A DNA stretch of 64,000 nt from Escarpia spicata (taxonomy: Eukaryota; Annelida; Polychaeta; Sabellida; Siboglinidae). The stretch spans positions 19,900,184 through 19,964,183 of the forward strand of contig OZ023210.1 of the NCBI GenBank assembly GCA_963995525.1. The letters run 5' to 3'. The first letter of the stretch is position 1. Each line of letters opens with the position of its first letter. Positions 1 through 12,024 of this stretch are shown here, in pieces. The notes below the pieces were generated by a model. That model saw nothing but the letters and a program-made list of their open reading frames with translations, did not search any database and was not told the DNA's origin. The position numbers and the translations under genes were made by a program.

Positions 1-1513
1 TACAGGCATCGGTGACCGCCTTACTCCTGTTTCCCTTGGCGAGCATGATCATGCTGCCTCCATTCTTCTGGAACGCGTCGACGTACGCATCCATGCGACC
101 GGCGGTGGTTGGTCCGAACGACCCGCTCGCGTAACCCTCGGGAGTCTTCGCAGGGCCTGCGTAGTAGACTGGGTGATTCTTGAGATAGTCCGGCAGACCC
201 TCACCTTTGTCGAGCCTCTCTTTCAGTTTGGCGTGTGCGATGTCTCGCGCAACGATGAGTGTTCCCGTTAGTTGGATGCGAGTCTTGACGGGGTGCTTCG
301 ACAGCTCTGCGAGAACGTCCTTCATCGGGCGGTTCAGGTCGATGTGGACAACATCGCCACCGAGCTGACTGGCGTCGATATCCGGCAGATATTTGGCGGG
401 GTTCGTCTCCAACTGCTCCAAGAAGATGCCCTCGGGCGAGATCTTGCCGTTGATCTGACGGTCAGCGGAACAGGAGACGCCGATGCCGACAGGGCAAGAT
501 GCCCCGTGACGTGGCAGTCTTACTATACGCACATCATGGCAGAAATACTTGCCACCAAACTGTGCTCCGATGCCCATGGATTTCGTCATCTCGTGCACCC
601 TTTTCTCCAGTTCAATGTCTCGGAAGGCACGCCCGTCCTCGTTGCCGGTTGTCGGGAGAGTGTCCAGATACTTGGTCGACGCCAACTTGACTGTCTTCAG
701 GGTAAACTCGGCGGAGGTGCCCCCAATAACAATGGCAAGATGGTACGGGGGACAAGCGGCAGTTCCCAGTGTCTTAATCTTCTCGTTGAGGAACTTCATC
801 ATGGCTTCAGGGTTGAGTAGAGCCTTCGTCTGTTGGTAGATCATGCTCTTGTTGGCCGAACCGCCACCCTTCGCGATGAACAAGAACTTGTATTCCTTGC
901 CGGGCGTGGCGTACAGCTCGATCTGACCCGGCAAGTTCGTGCCGGTGTCCACTTCCTTGTACATGTCGAGTGCAGCCACCTGCGAGTACCTCAGATTCGA
1001 CTTGGTGTACGTGTTGTATATCCCACGCGAGATCGCCTCATCGTCGTTGCCGTCTGTCCACACGTACTGCCCCTTCTTGCCCATGACGATGGCCGTGCCC
1101 GTGTCTTGGCAGCCCGGCAGCACCATATCGGACGCGATGTTCGCATTCTTCAGCAGCTCAAGCGCCACAAACTTATCGTTGCTCGACGCCTCTGAGTCCG
1201 CCAGGATGGCCGACAGTTGTTGTAGATGGCCAGGCCTCAGTAGGTGTGCAACGTCTCTGAATGCCTCCTCAGCCAGCTGTGTGAGTCCCTGCACATCCAC
1301 CATCACCACGTCGTGGCCATTCACTTTCTGTACCGACACAAAATCACCTGTAAGTTTGCGCCATGGGATGTCGGGGTCACGTTCAAACTCCAGCAGGTCC
1401 TGGTACTTGAATGGCTTCACGGGGGCTGCCGCGGCATACTTCCTCAAAGCAACGCCTTGCTGCAATAGCAACGTTACCACGCGACGACACGAGCCTAGTT
1501 TGCCTAAGAACAT
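1..1513 (-). CDS. Class I (iron-sulfur) fumarate hydratase, mitochondrial, C-terminus cut by window edge
   Basis: Reversible hydration of fumarate to malate, predicted in the mitochondrial matrix. The reading frame is open from the ATG at 1513 to the window edge, 504 codons without an intron. The first ~30 residues are basic, Arg- and Leu-rich and lack acidic residues ([13 protein letters not shown]...), as in a mitochondrial presequence. Motifs: GCQDTGTA near residue 135, AACPPYH near 254, [13 protein letters not shown] near 340-352, then [26 protein letters not shown] and VTDAC at the edge. Cys135, Cys254 and Cys348 have the 119- and 94-residue spacing of the three 4Fe-4S ligands of class I fumarases (for example Leishmania FH and E. 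coli FumA). About 60 C-terminal residues should lie outside the window. This family is unrelated to the class II fumarase usual in animals. Family call is firm; subcellular location is inferred. Confidence 0.95.
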   Translation of the reverse strand, partial: MFLGKLGSCRRVVTLLLQQGVALRKYAAAAPVKPFKYQDLLEFERDPDIPWRKLTGDFVSVQKVNGHDVVMVDVQGLTQLAEEAFRDVAHLLRPGHLQQLSAILADSEASSNDKFVALELLKNANIASDMVLPGCQDTGTAIVMGKKGQYVWTDGNDDEAISRGIYNTYTKSNLRYSQVAALDMYKEVDTGTNLPGQIELYATPGKEYKFLFIAKGGGSANKSMIYQQTKALLNPEAMMKFLNEKIKTLGTAACPPYHLAIVIGGTSAEFTLKTVKLASTKYLDTLPTTGNEDGRAFRDIELEKRVHEMTKSMGIGAQFGGKYFCHDVRIVRLPRHGASCPVGIGVSCSADRQINGKISPEGIFLEQLETNPAKYLPDIDASQLGGDVVHIDLNRPMKDVLAELSKHPVKTRIQLTGTLIVARDIAHAKLKERLDKGEGLPDYLKNHPVYYAGPAKTPEGYASGSFGPTTAGRMDAYVDAFQKNGGSMIMLAKGNRSKAVTDAC

Positions 1514-1848
1514 CGCGGCTGTAGCCTATTTATACGTAGCGAAACGGAATTTGAAGTGTAATCAAAACAGATCCGCTGACAACGACATTTCCTGAACATA
1601 ACGGCCAATTCAATCTCTATGACTATGACGAGGTGAACGCGGGAAAAAATAACGTCTTGAAAAGAAAAATGGCAACAGACAATTTATGCGCGTTTCTGTA
1701 GATCAATGTCGCGTCAATATATTAAATATCGGCCGCTAAAAGTTTCGTGACTACCGAACATAGAGAGAGGTGGACCTTGCGATGGTCATATGCCATGTTC
1801 ATAATAAAAACTCAAGAGACTTAACTTTAAACCGGTTTATGACGTACA
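1514..1848. other. Upstream flank of the fumarase gene, no gene seen
   Basis: This stretch lies 5' of the minus-strand fumarase start. It should hold that gene's promoter and 5' UTR, but I see no TATA box or other recognisable element. No ORF with family resemblance is present. Confidence 0.4.
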
Positions 1849-2112
1849 ATTCGACTTTGGAATTCCCTCCCTCAATATATTGTAAATCAAAACAGCCTGG
1901 ATGCGTTTAAAAGCAACGTCCAGACTTTGCACTACCCCATGTTTTAGACGTTACCAAGTTCTTCTGCACGTATTTCTGTTTATTCACACAATAATTTGTG
2001 TTCTTATATATTGCACTCTAAAAACAAAACAAACATTTCCTGTTCGCCTGCCATGCCACGGCACCGCCTGTATCCTCAGCATGTTGAGGCTAGGCGTGTA
2101 TTGGAAGAAGAA
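1849..2112 (+). mobile_element. 3' end of a non-LTR retrotransposon (LINE), copy 1
   Basis: One frame starting at 1858 reads WNSLPQYIVNQNSLDAF, then FKSNVQTLHYPMF and a stop. This is the C-terminal signature of LINE ORF2 proteins of the CR1/Jockey group (W-N-x-L-P ... F-K). A short 3' UTR follows and ends in GGAAGAAGAA. A second copy at 10754 matches at roughly 95% by eye and starts at the same base. The rest of ORF2 is absent. Confidence 0.75.
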
Positions 2113-3216
2113 TTGTTCGCAAAGCCACGCGTCCTTTCTACAATTGCCCCAAGCTATGTAATTAACGTTAACAACGTAGGGTGTAAATAAAAACATTCGT
2201 TTATTTACCGATTCGCCGTGACGTAGCCATGTGAGCTCCACAAAATATTGCAACGCGTCGCTATTATATTATATATTTAGTTGTAGTAGCAATAATTCAA
2301 GGCTGAATAAGCGGTTATCAACCGGGTCAGTGGAGACGTCAGGAACACAGTCCCAATGTAGGCTATTGCATTGCAGTAATACTCCCGGGCATCGCCAGGT
2401 CATCCCACGAGTTATTCACAATTGTTAGTTTCAAATGACATCAATCTTATTCTCCCCGTAAAAGCCCACAGTCGTTAGGTTGCTTACTCTGGCATGTGGA
2501 GTTTAGAGAATGAGATCCCAGCTGGGTGAGTTCACGACAGGTTTCTTCCATTTCCCTGCAATTTAATTTATTACGGTTGCTTTAATGTTTAGACAAAGTT
2601 ATTTAAAACGCCAATCGTTGCATTGGCAACCAAACGGTATACATTGTGCATGTGTACATAATGATACACAAGGCGCACACATGGCGGAAGAACGTAATTG
2701 TACGCCAGATGTACATAGATTGAGTGTACACAATCACACATTAGGTGTGCACTGGCAATTATCGCAATTCCATCTCCATCGCAATAGTAAAACTATCTCC
2801 TTCAGTTTTCTATACGGATGATAGTTCAATGAACTCACCTTGCTCAATTTGACACGGATGCGACTTGATCGTATACACGTCACCAGTGATATAGTCCTGA
2901 AACGATATAGCAACCCAGCCTGCTGAACTCAATGTAAATATAGCTTGCTGTTTGTGAACATACATCAATGATACGTCATTTTACCAGACGAAAACATTTT
3001 GGAGCCGTAGACCAAGACACACGCTTTGAAACTAAATCGATATAATATATATATTATATATATATATATACATTTAAAAACTTATCTTTACAACCTTGCT
3101 TATCCACCGTAGCTCCCTAGCGCCTTGACCCATCTGTTGACAACTAGAATACTGTTTTTGTTTTGATGCGCCGCTGAGCTTGGTTTCCAAGGATTTAGGC
3201 TCAATAGAAGTTATCT
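2113..3216. other. Intergenic, no gene recognised
   Basis: No ORF here resembles a known family. The only structure is a short AT-dinucleotide run near 3041-3070. Confidence 0.4.
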
Positions 3217-3620
<404 letters not shown>

Positions 3621-3703
3621 ATGATGTTGATGATAGCGATGAATAGAATTAAGCGAACCTGCTAAGCCTACAAGTAAGTAACCGCCTACCGTACCGAATC
3701 ACC

Positions 3704-6700
3704 ATGGCTGTTCCGATCAATGTGGCCCAACTGCCGCCCTTCGATGCACAAAACGAGCCTTCAACAACGGCTGAACGTTGGAAAAAGTGGATACGAAACT
3801 TTGACAGGATGGCCAGTGCGTCAGGATGCACCGATGACAAGCAAAAACGTGATTTGCTGTTACACACCGCGGGCGAAGGCGTACATGACATTTATGATAC
3901 ATTCCCAGAAACAGAAACAGGTACGTCGTCGTCGTTTCAAAAGACAAAAGAACTAATGACGGACTATTTCACGCCTAAATCAAACGTCCCGTACAACAGG
4001 CACGTTTCATCGCGCTGAACAGCATGAAGGCGAAACCGTCGGGCAGTTCGTAACACGGTTACGACAGTTGGCATCGTCATGCGATTACGGGAACAATCTC
4101 GATGAGTACATCAGAGATCAAGTAATCGATCGGTGTCGCTCTGATTCGTTGCGTACCAAACTCCTGGCCGCAGGAAAGGATCTCACGCTAAACAGGGCGA
4201 TCGAGATAGCGCAAACGAGAGAATCGTCAGAACGCCAGGCTAAAGATATTATGGGTCGTGGCACAGCAAACAACACAGTGTATGCTGCATTCAACAGGTC
4301 AGCACGCATACCATTCGAAACGCACACTCGTAAACCGGTCAACAGACATTCTAACACTCAGCAACGTCACGATCGGTGTACCCGCTGTGGCTTACAGGGC
4401 CATACAAGTGACGAATGCACGTGCACATGTGATAAAGAGTGTCACAAATGGGGAGTGCGTGGACATTTCGCTGTCATGTGCCGAAGCAAACCAAGGCAGC
4501 AGTCACAACGCAGCTCACAGACGTGGCAAAAGAAACGTGCACAACCAGTCAATCCAATACGATACATGGCAGAATCAGCTGCCCATAGCGACAACAGCGA
4601 ACATGAGTACGCATTTACTTTGACGCCTCATTCTGGCACGATCACAGCAATCATTGCAGATGGACCGGTTGATATGATCATTGACTCGGGTGCATCATGC
4701 AACATAATCAACTCTACTGTAGCCGCGCAGCTGCGAGAGCGAGGCGAGCAGTTTAAAGCATGCAAACGGACCATACATCCGTATGGATCGCCGCCAATCG
4801 TGGCGCGTAAGCTCGTCACGTGTGACGTGCAAATTGGTGACAAGTCGACAATCGCAGAATTTCTTCTCGTCCTTCTGGGCAGGGCTACTGCTGAGCAGCT
4901 TGGGGCCCTGAGAGTTGGAGTCAACTTTGTGTCCGACCGACAAACAGCAGACAAGGTCATTGCAAAATATCCGGGCATTGCCACGGGTATAGGCAGTCTG
5001 AAAAATGTCACTGTCAAGCTGCACATTGACACGTCTGTCACACCGGTAGCTCGCAAACACAGCCGAGTGCCATTTCATCTGCGAGATAAGGTCACCAAAG
5101 AGCTTGAAAAGCTTGAACGTGCAGATGTCATTGAGAAGGTCACAGGACCTACTGAGTGGGTGTCGCGAATCGTCACGCCACCAAAGCAAAACAGTCCAGA
5201 CGAAATACGTATCTGCGTCGACATGAGAGAGGCCAACAAAGCCATCTTACGCACGCGTCATGTGACGCCTACAATCGATGAACTGATTACAGGCCTGCAA
5301 GGGGCCACAGTATTCAGCAAAATAAATCTTCGGTCTGGCTACCATCAGCTAGTCCTGGACCCTGCATGCCGTTATATAACAACCTTTTCAACACATATGG
5401 GGTTGTATTGGTCAAACAACTGAGTTTTGGCATAAACTCGGCTGCCGAAGTATTTCAGCACACAATTCAGACGGTGTTGAACGGCATGAATGGCGCCATT
5501 AACATAAATGATGACATCATTGTGTTCGGTGCAAGCCAAGAAAACCACGACAGGGCACTGTCAGAGTATCTCAACAGACTGCACCACTCCGGGTTAACAG
5601 TTAACTTGCCAAAGTGTGAGTTTAACAAAGCGAAGATCGGCTTCTTTGGACAAGTGTTCTCGAAGGAAGGAATTTCACCTGACCCACAAAAGGTGAAAGA
5701 TCTACAAGATGCTGCCCAACCGCTGAACCAATCAGAAGTACGCTAATTTCTCGGCATGGCATAGTACAGCGCGAGATTCATTGCAAGATTTGCAACAATC
5801 TCGGAGCCTCTTCGAGTCCTCACACGGCAGGACTAGCCATGGGTTTGGGAGAAGTCACAGTCGGACGCGTTTAACGCAATAAAAAACGCATAGTCCGAGA
5901 CGGCAACAAATGCCTACTACGATTCTCACAAACCAACCGAGATACTCGTAGATGCCAGCCCAGTTGGCGTCGCAGCGATACTTACACAAGAATGCAAACC
6001 AGTCGCTTACGCAAGCCGTGCGCTCTCGGACGTGGAGAGACCCTACTCACAAACAGAGCGTGAGCCATTAGCCGTGGTGTGGGGTTGCGAACACTTCTAC
6101 ATGTACACGGATGGCGCTGCATGCCCGATAATCACGGACCATAGGCCCCTGCTGGGCATATGGCAGAAGCCAAACCCGCCGCTACGAGTTGCGAGGTGGG
6201 CACTGCGCTTACAACATTACAACATTCGTCTAGAATACAGATGTGGTCGTGACAACCCAGCAGACTACCTGTCTAGACATCCAGCAACAAAAGTCAGCCA
6301 AGCGCAGCGTATGGCTGAGGACTTCATCAATCACATTGCTGACAGCTCTACGCCAAATGTCATCATCCTTGACGAAATTAAGGTGCACAAAAGAAAAGAC
6401 GCGACCTTAAACAAGGTCATCGAGGTCATCCGCACAGGTCGTTGGCATGACACAGCTAACAACGAGTCAGCTGACATTGCTGCATTCCGGAAAGTGAGGG
6501 ATGAACTGACAGTGGGAGAAAATGGAGACTTTCTGCTACGAGATTCTCGCATTGTCATCCCGACAGCACTTCGCAGTCGTGTCATACAGTTGGCACATGA
6601 GGGTCACCAGGGCATCTGCAAGACCAAAGCTCTGATCAGAAGCAAAGTGTGGTTTCCAGGCATAGACAAAGAAACGGAAGCAGTCGTCATGGGTTGCATT

Positions 6701-7714
6701 CCGTGTGTTGCAAACTCCAACCGCCGCCAGATGGAGCCATTAAACATGACTACTCTACCGCGAGGCCCGTGGATCAATTTGGGCATTGATTTCTGCGGCC
6801 CAGTACCGACAGGCGAATATTTCCTCTGCGTCACAGATGAATATTCAAGATATCCAGTCGTTCACGTGACCAGAAGCACCAGTGCAGAGAGAGTTATGCC
6901 GATCACGGAGTCCATTTTTGCCATGTTCGGATATCCAGAAACGATAAAGTCGGACAATGGCCCACCATTCCAGAGTAATGCGTGGTCACAGTTTTTGCAG
7001 TCGTGTGGCGTCCGTCACCGCAAAATCACACCGCTATGGCCGATGGCGAATGCACAAGTGGAAAACTTCAACAAGCCGAAGATGAAGGCAGTACGTTCAG
7101 CCATCATTCAACATCGCAACTGGCGTCGCGAACTGCAGCAGTTTCTTCGAAACTATCGATCTACTCCGAATAGTTCTACGCTGTTCACACCTCACCGACT
7201 ACTGTTTGGTCGAGAGCCGAGAACTAAGCTACCTGAGCTGCCAACGCTTCAGAGCGTGCACCCAGAAGATGAAGTCGTTCGCAGATAAGACGCTCGTGCA
7301 AAAGCGAGAATGAAAGAGTACTCAGACGAGCGTGCACACGCTTCACATGTGAACCTACAAATGGGAGAGGTTGTGCTTGTACAGCAGCCTAGAGTGAACA
7401 AACTCTCTACTCCGTTCGCACCGACACCGCTCATCGTCAGTGCAATGAAAGGACCAATGGTCACCGCCGTGCGTGGTGATGGGTCCACGATGACGCGAAA
7501 TGTGTCTAAGTTCCGTCGCGTGCGAGGCTTGTCGCCCGATGAAATCGCACGACATCATCCCGAGGACACAGCTGCGGACGACGACCCGCCAACAGATGAT
7601 GAGTCGTCTGAGACCCGTCACGATGACGAAGAGGTGCTTAAGCCACCTGCTCTGCAAGCTTTCCGTCCACAACGAGCTCGAAAAAAGCGACAGCGCTTAA
7701 TCGAGCAAATCTAG
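3704..7714 (+). pseudogene. Gag-pol of a Gypsy-type LTR retrotransposon, degenerate
   Basis: Domain order is gag, zinc knuckle, protease, reverse transcriptase, RNase H, integrase: the Gypsy (Ty3) order. Gag starts at the ATG at 3704. The frame breaks near 4015 and resumes to 5423. A zinc knuckle CTRCGLQGHTSDEC is near 4378. A second knuckle has Trp in place of a Cys. The protease motif is DSGAS (~4684). RT shows SGYHQL and NDDIIVFG (~5505). The first catalytic Asp position reads FSKINLRSGYHQ, that is Asn in place of the usual Asp. A second frameshift lies near 5415, and in-frame stops near 5744, 5762, 5834 and 5891 break the RT/RNase H link. RNase H (ILVDASPVG) and the integrase HHCC zinc region follow, with core D-D-E present (GIDFCGP, SDNGPPF, NAQVENF). 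A stop at 7286 splits the integrase tail. It cannot be active. Confidence 0.93.
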
Positions 7715-7960
7715 AAATTGGGGGTAGACGGATCGCTGCCCGTTCTAGATATAGTTAGTTACACGATATAAGGGTGTAGGCGGATCGCTGCCCTTCATAT
7801 CCGTTATCTAGTTAAGTGTTCAGTTAAATAACATGGCATGTTTGTGCGTTCATCTGTTTTCACAACGAACACTTTTCACAACGAACACTTATTAGGAATC
7901 CGTGTCACAAACTTTATTGCAGTTCAATGTTCCTTTAATTAACAAATGTGACTAAGTAAT
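7715..7960 (+). other. 3' untranslated region of the Gypsy element
   Basis: Non-coding stretch between the integrase tail and the polypurine tract. It holds a short direct repeat: 'gtagacggatcgctgccc' near 7724 recurs as 'gtaggcggatcgctgccc' near 7777. No ORF is seen. Confidence 0.6.
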
Positions 7961-7975
7961 CAAGGTAGAGAGGGA
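7961..7975 (+). promoter_or_regulatory. Polypurine tract of the Gypsy element
   Basis: CAAGGTAGAGAGGGA immediately precedes a TGTAA start. This is the expected position of the plus-strand primer of an LTR element. The call rests on composition and position. Confidence 0.6.
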
Positions 7976-8112
7976 TGTAATATAGCCGCTCCCTGCATGT
8001 TATATACATACGTAGCCTATGTATTACGGACGGATCCCGTCTCCGGTGCTGGTCGGATCAGATAATAAACGACGGCCATGTTTCGTTCAGTCTGATAAAT
8101 GGTTTATTTCAT
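7976..8112 (+). mobile_element. Probable 3' LTR of the Gypsy element (end uncertain)
   Basis: The stretch starts with TGTAATATAG right after the polypurine tract and has an AATAAA signal at 8064-8069. This fits a 3' LTR. No matching 5' LTR is found upstream of the gag start, so the LTR ends cannot be fixed by comparison and the right border is a guess. Confidence 0.5.
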
Positions 8113-8540
8113 TTAAAAGCAGCAATCATACAGGAATATACGACAGAAGATAACGATAATGAAGACGAATATTATGAATAGGACGATGATGATGAATACA
8201 AAAATTACGATGATCATGAAGATAATAAATAAATGATATATATGATAGTGAAGATGATGATGATGACAACGATTAAAACGAGAAGAGGAAGGAAAATACG
8301 ATAACAATTAAAACGAAGAGTAAGAAGACGATGAGAGTAATGCATATAAATTGTTATGGTGGTGATTAAGATGAAGCTGATAAGTATGTTAAAGATGTCG
8401 ATGATGACGGTAGTTGTGATGAAGAGGTTGATGAGTATGATGATGACGTTTATGGTAATGACGATGAACACGGTGAAGCTGAAAATGGTGGTGAAGATGA
8501 CGATGACAATGATGGGGAAGAGATGACATGCACACACAGA
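8113..8540. repeat. GAT/GATGAC-rich low-complexity tract
   Basis: About 400 bp of imperfect ATG/GAT trinucleotides. On the minus strand these give long runs of hydrophobic or His codons in several frames. Such ORFs are composition artefacts. Confidence 0.8.
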
Positions 8541-9018
8541 TCGAGAATATACACACATAACGAGAACGAAAATACACATTGATAGGACACATACACAGTG
8601 GCGAGGATTATGCAATGATGTCAACCAAGAGACTCACATATTGATTTCCACACCAGGACATTGGTACTGCAAAATGTGGACACACACGCATAGTTCCAAC
8701 ATAGTGATGATAACTACACAGCGGGGGAGAGACGCGTTCCACAGTATGCAAGAGATGGAGATACATACAGAGTGTGGGTACATTCAACCAAAGTGACGAT
8801 ACATGTCTGCAAGACGAGTGACACACACATTGTGAGGACAAATACAAATTGTATACAGTTGGGATACATACTATGCAGTGAATCGGAGCTAACGAAATGA
8901 AAAGGATGTCTTGTATTCGAAGAAGGCCTACTAATACAACGTGAACATTTCTTGTAGTCACATGTTTACTTTATTTGAAATCACACGTCCATTCCGGAGA
9001 CACTGCAGTGTCAAGAAG
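8541..9018. other. Intergenic, no gene recognised
   Basis: Scattered ACACAT words but no clear tandem array. No ORF with family resemblance. Confidence 0.35.
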
Positions 9019-9246
9019 TTAGACGCGCTGCTTGCTGACTATGCGGTTTCTAATGAAATCTTTTATAGTTTTCCATGATCGGTTCTTCAAGGCAGCCTCA
9101 GACGCGCGCACACGTTCGATTGCCGCCCTTCCTGGCAACTGTGTCAATGCGACGTCGTTTGTAAAGTGCTGCAACACCGCTTCCCTTTCCTCCGTTGACC
9201 ACGCTATTCTTTGCGCTTGGGCAGACTTTCTGCTGATGCTTAAATG
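9019..9246 (-). CDS. Possible terminal exon with a Myb/SANT-like C-terminal domain
   Basis: The minus frame ending at the stop at 9019 reads AWSTEEREAVLQHF, then LPGRAAIERV and ALKNRSWKTIKDFIRN. This resembles a small domain (W-S/T-x-E-E ... LPGK ... ALKxRxWxxIKxxVRN) seen at the C-terminus of many uncharacterised invertebrate proteins, some of them element-encoded. An AG acceptor (CATCAGCAG) lies just before AAAGTCTGCC. No upstream exon could be identified on this strand, so this may be the last exon of a longer gene or a stranded fragment. Function is unknown; DNA binding is inferred from the Myb/SANT-like look. Confidence 0.45.
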   Translation of the reverse strand, partial: HLSISRKSAQAQRIAWSTEEREAVLQHFTNDVALTQLPGRAAIERVRASEAALKNRSWKTIKDFIRNRIVSKQRV

Positions 9247-9375
9247 TATTATACAGAATAATTTAACGAGATACTTGCATCGCCGCAGTGCATGAACGTT
9301 ATATTCAACTAAATTCAAGCTAACGAATAATGATGTCATTAATGAGCACACACGTTTTTGATTTAAACTAGTCAT

Positions 9376-10050
9376 TAGTACAAATACATATAGAATATGT
9401 AACTAATATTAAAACCACATTTTTGTTCCATAACTATGGCAGCTCAGAGGTGCATTACACTAGGCCTACTAAAATATTAATGCATGCATTATGAATAAAG
9501 GAATATATATGAATATGTGTAAAAGGGCTAAAATAATATAAATAATAAATAATATATAACATTAAAAAGACTAATAAAAAAGAATAATAAGTAAATGATA
9601 ATAATTGTATGACGACACATATTATATTTGTGTATGTAATATGTAACTGTATACAAGTTTTATTTATCCAACGGTCCTCTTTGGGAATGTCTGATCCATT
9701 GTCTTCCGAACTTGAATCCACACACCTTTCTATAACACAAACATTTGAATGTATTACTTCATCCATATACAATACTCAACCACCATGGTAACGAACAACA
9801 CACACAATAAGGGGTCAGTTCAAACATGGTTGTAATAATTATTATTATATACCGCCATACCCACTAATGTTTGCAGCCTTGAACATAAAACTAACATATA
9901 AAATAAAAATATTTAAAATACAAGAATACATAACTTAAAATAACAAACATCATTTTAAAGCAAGCTAGTTGTGTATGCTAAAATAAATATATAAATTGTT
10001 TATTTAAAAATAAATATCAACATTAATCAGGTCAAGCGTTTTGGTTTTAT
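9376..10050. other. AT-rich intergenic stretch
   Basis: Strongly AT-rich DNA with many ATAAATAA-like words. No gene, RNA gene or tandem repeat is recognised. Confidence 0.4.
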
Positions 10051-10062
10051 ACCAGTTATAAA

Positions 10063-10135
10063 TATAGATGCATAATATCAAAAATAGATAAGCGAGCGAA
10101 AAACTCAGAACACGTCCAAAACATGAAATTCTACG
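10063..10135 (-). repeat. Left arm of a ~75-bp inverted repeat (partner at 12025-12100)
   Basis: Read on the minus strand, this arm contains TTTTTCGCTCGCTTATCTAT followed by TTTTGATATTATGCAT. The partner on the plus strand has the same words with one base change (GATAATATGCAT) and a ~10-bp gap upstream. The two arms enclose a foldback, a LINE tail and a minisatellite. Confidence 0.7.
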
Positions 10136-10403
10136 GTCGCTAGCACCCTCACGGCTCGTCCTGTCCCGACGATTTTGGTATAATTTGAAAGGATGCAATT
10201 TTGTTATTCTAGCGTCATCTAGATTTCCCCGGTAACCGTTTAAAGAACACCGATAAACGGACCTACAATCACGCCGTTGTCGGTGTTCTGTACGGTTCCG
10301 AACGATGTTGGCGGCGGGTACTAAGTACACTAATCTTCCGATTGCGGCGCTGTTTTCCTCGTTTGCATAGGTTCAGACATTTCTTGATTTCATGTTATAA
10401 GCT

Positions 10404-10629
10404 CCACCCACTTTTAAACCGCGGCGAAATTGATGTGCTCTGATTGCAGCGAAACCGATATATCTCTACGTCGGCGTGACGTCACAATAACGGGCGCCAC
10501 CCAACGGGTCTAAATTCGTTGCATTGGTTGGTTGATATACGTGATTGTGACGTCACGCCTACTTCGCGTAAGTCATTTTAGCAGCCGTTTGAAAGTGGGC
10601 GGAACGGGCCCGGTTGTAGGTCCGTGTTT
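10404..10629. repeat. Imperfect foldback with palindromic TGACGTCA cores
   Basis: GGCGTGACGTCACAAT at 10473-10488 is repeated in exact inverse at 10544-10559. The outer arms also pair: TCCACCCACTTTTAAACCG near 10411 against the inverse of CGTTTGAAAGTGGGCGGA near 10588. A further pair, GGACCTACAA near 10259 and TTGTAGGTCC near 10613, flanks the structure more loosely. It is probably a short non-autonomous element. Each core is a consensus CREB/ATF site by sequence; any regulatory use is inference. Confidence 0.6.
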
Positions 10630-10753
10630 AATTAATTTTAGGAATGATTATCAGGAAACCATTTATATTTTTGAATAGCAGAAAGCTTAAACTTTAAAAC
10701 GACATCAATATTGTTGGGATCCGACGAACTTGTATTCTTTTTTCCCCAGTACC

Positions 10754-10983
10754 ATTCGACTTTGGAATTCCCTCCCTCAATATATTGTAAATCAAAACAG
10801 CCTGGATGCGTTTAAAAGCAACATCCAGACTTTGCACTATCCCATGTTTTAGACGTTAACAAGTTCTTATGCACGTATTTCTGTTTATTCACACAAAAAT
10901 TTGTGTTCTTATATATTGCACTCTAAAAACAAAACAAAAATGTCCTGTTCGCCTGCCATGCCACGGCACCGCCTGTATCCTCA
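10754..10983 (+). mobile_element. 3' end of the same LINE family, copy 2
   Basis: This repeats the 1849-2112 element with a few substitutions, including the WNSLPQYIVNQNSLDAF coding tail, stop and 3' UTR. Its last ~36 bp became the first part of the following minisatellite unit. Confidence 0.75.
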
Positions 10984-12019
10984 GCATGTTGAGGCTAGGC
11001 GTGTATTGGAAGAAGAAGAAGAAGAACCGTAATGGTACTAGCAAGCATGTTGAGGCTAGGCGTGTATTGGAAGAAGAAGAAGAAGAACCGTAATGGTACT
11101 AGCAAGCATGTTGAGGCTAGGCGTGTATTGGAAGAAGAAGAAGAAGAACCGTAATGGTACTAGCAAGCATGTTGAGGCTAGGCGTGTATTGGAAGAAGAA
11201 GAAGAAGAACCGTAATGGTACTAGCAAGCATGTTGAGGCTAGGCGTGTATTGGAAGAAGAAGAAGAAGAACCGTAATGGTACTAGCAAGCATGTTGAGGC
11301 TAGGCGTGTATTGGAAGAAGAAGAAGAAGAACCGTAATGGTACTAGCAAGCATGTTGAGGCTAGGCGTGTATTGAAAGAAGAAGAAGAAGAACCGTAATG
11401 GTACTAGCAAGCATGTTGAGGCTAGGCGTGTATTGGAAGAAGAAGAAGAAGAACCGTAATGGTACTAGCAAGCATGTTGAGGCTAGGCGTGTATTGAAAG
11501 AAGAAGAAGAAGAACCGTAATGGTACTAGCAAGCATGTTGAGGCTAGGCGTGTATTGAAAGAAGAAGAAGAAGAACCGTAATGGTACTAGCAAGCATGTT
11601 GAGGCTAGGCGTGTATTGGAAGAAGAAGAAGAAGAACCGTAATGGTACTAGCAAGCATGTTGAGGCTAGGCGTGTATTGGAAGAAGAAGAAGAAGAACCG
11701 TAATGGTACTAGCAAGCATGTTGAGGCTAGGCGTGTATTGAAAGAAGAAGAAGAAGAAACGTAATGGTACTAGCAAGCATGTTGAGGCTAGGCGTGTATT
11801 GAAAGAAGAAGAAGAAGAACCGTAATGGTACTAGCAAGCATGTTGAGGCTAGGCGTGTATTGGAAGAAGAAGAAGAAGAACCGTAATGGTACTAGCAAGC
11901 ATGTTGAGGCTAGGCGTGTATTGAAAGAAGAAGAAGAAGAACCGTAATGGTACTAGCAAGCATGTTGAGGCTAGGCGTGTATTGGAAGAAGAAGAAGAAG
12001 AACCGTAATGGTACTAGCA
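10984..12019. repeat. 61-bp minisatellite, 17 units, seeded by a LINE tail
   Basis: Seventeen near-identical 61-bp units. Each begins GCATGTTGAGGCTAGGCG (the LINE 3' end), continues with five to six GAA triplets, and ends in CCGTAATGGTACTAGCA (flanking DNA). One site alternates TTGGAAG (G) and TTGAAAG (A). In order the units read GGGGGGAGAAGGAAGAG. Unit 13 also has AAAC for AACC. The flank is amplified with the element, so the array arose after insertion. Confidence 0.97.
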
Positions 12020-12024
12020 GTCGT

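Noticed and set aside
272..1595. Several plus-strand ORFs of 120-218 codons opposite the fumarase
   Set aside because: They are shadows of the minus-strand fumarase frame, which has family motifs and cluster cysteines.
10004..10330. 108-codon minus-strand ORF rich in Arg
   Set aside because: No family match. It overlaps an inverted-repeat arm also found at 12025-12100, and its end is a hydrophobic low-complexity tail.
10984..12019. Possible CRISPR-like array from regular 61-bp spacing
   Set aside because: The whole unit is repeated and there are no unique spacers. The unit derives from a LINE tail and the genome is eukaryotic.
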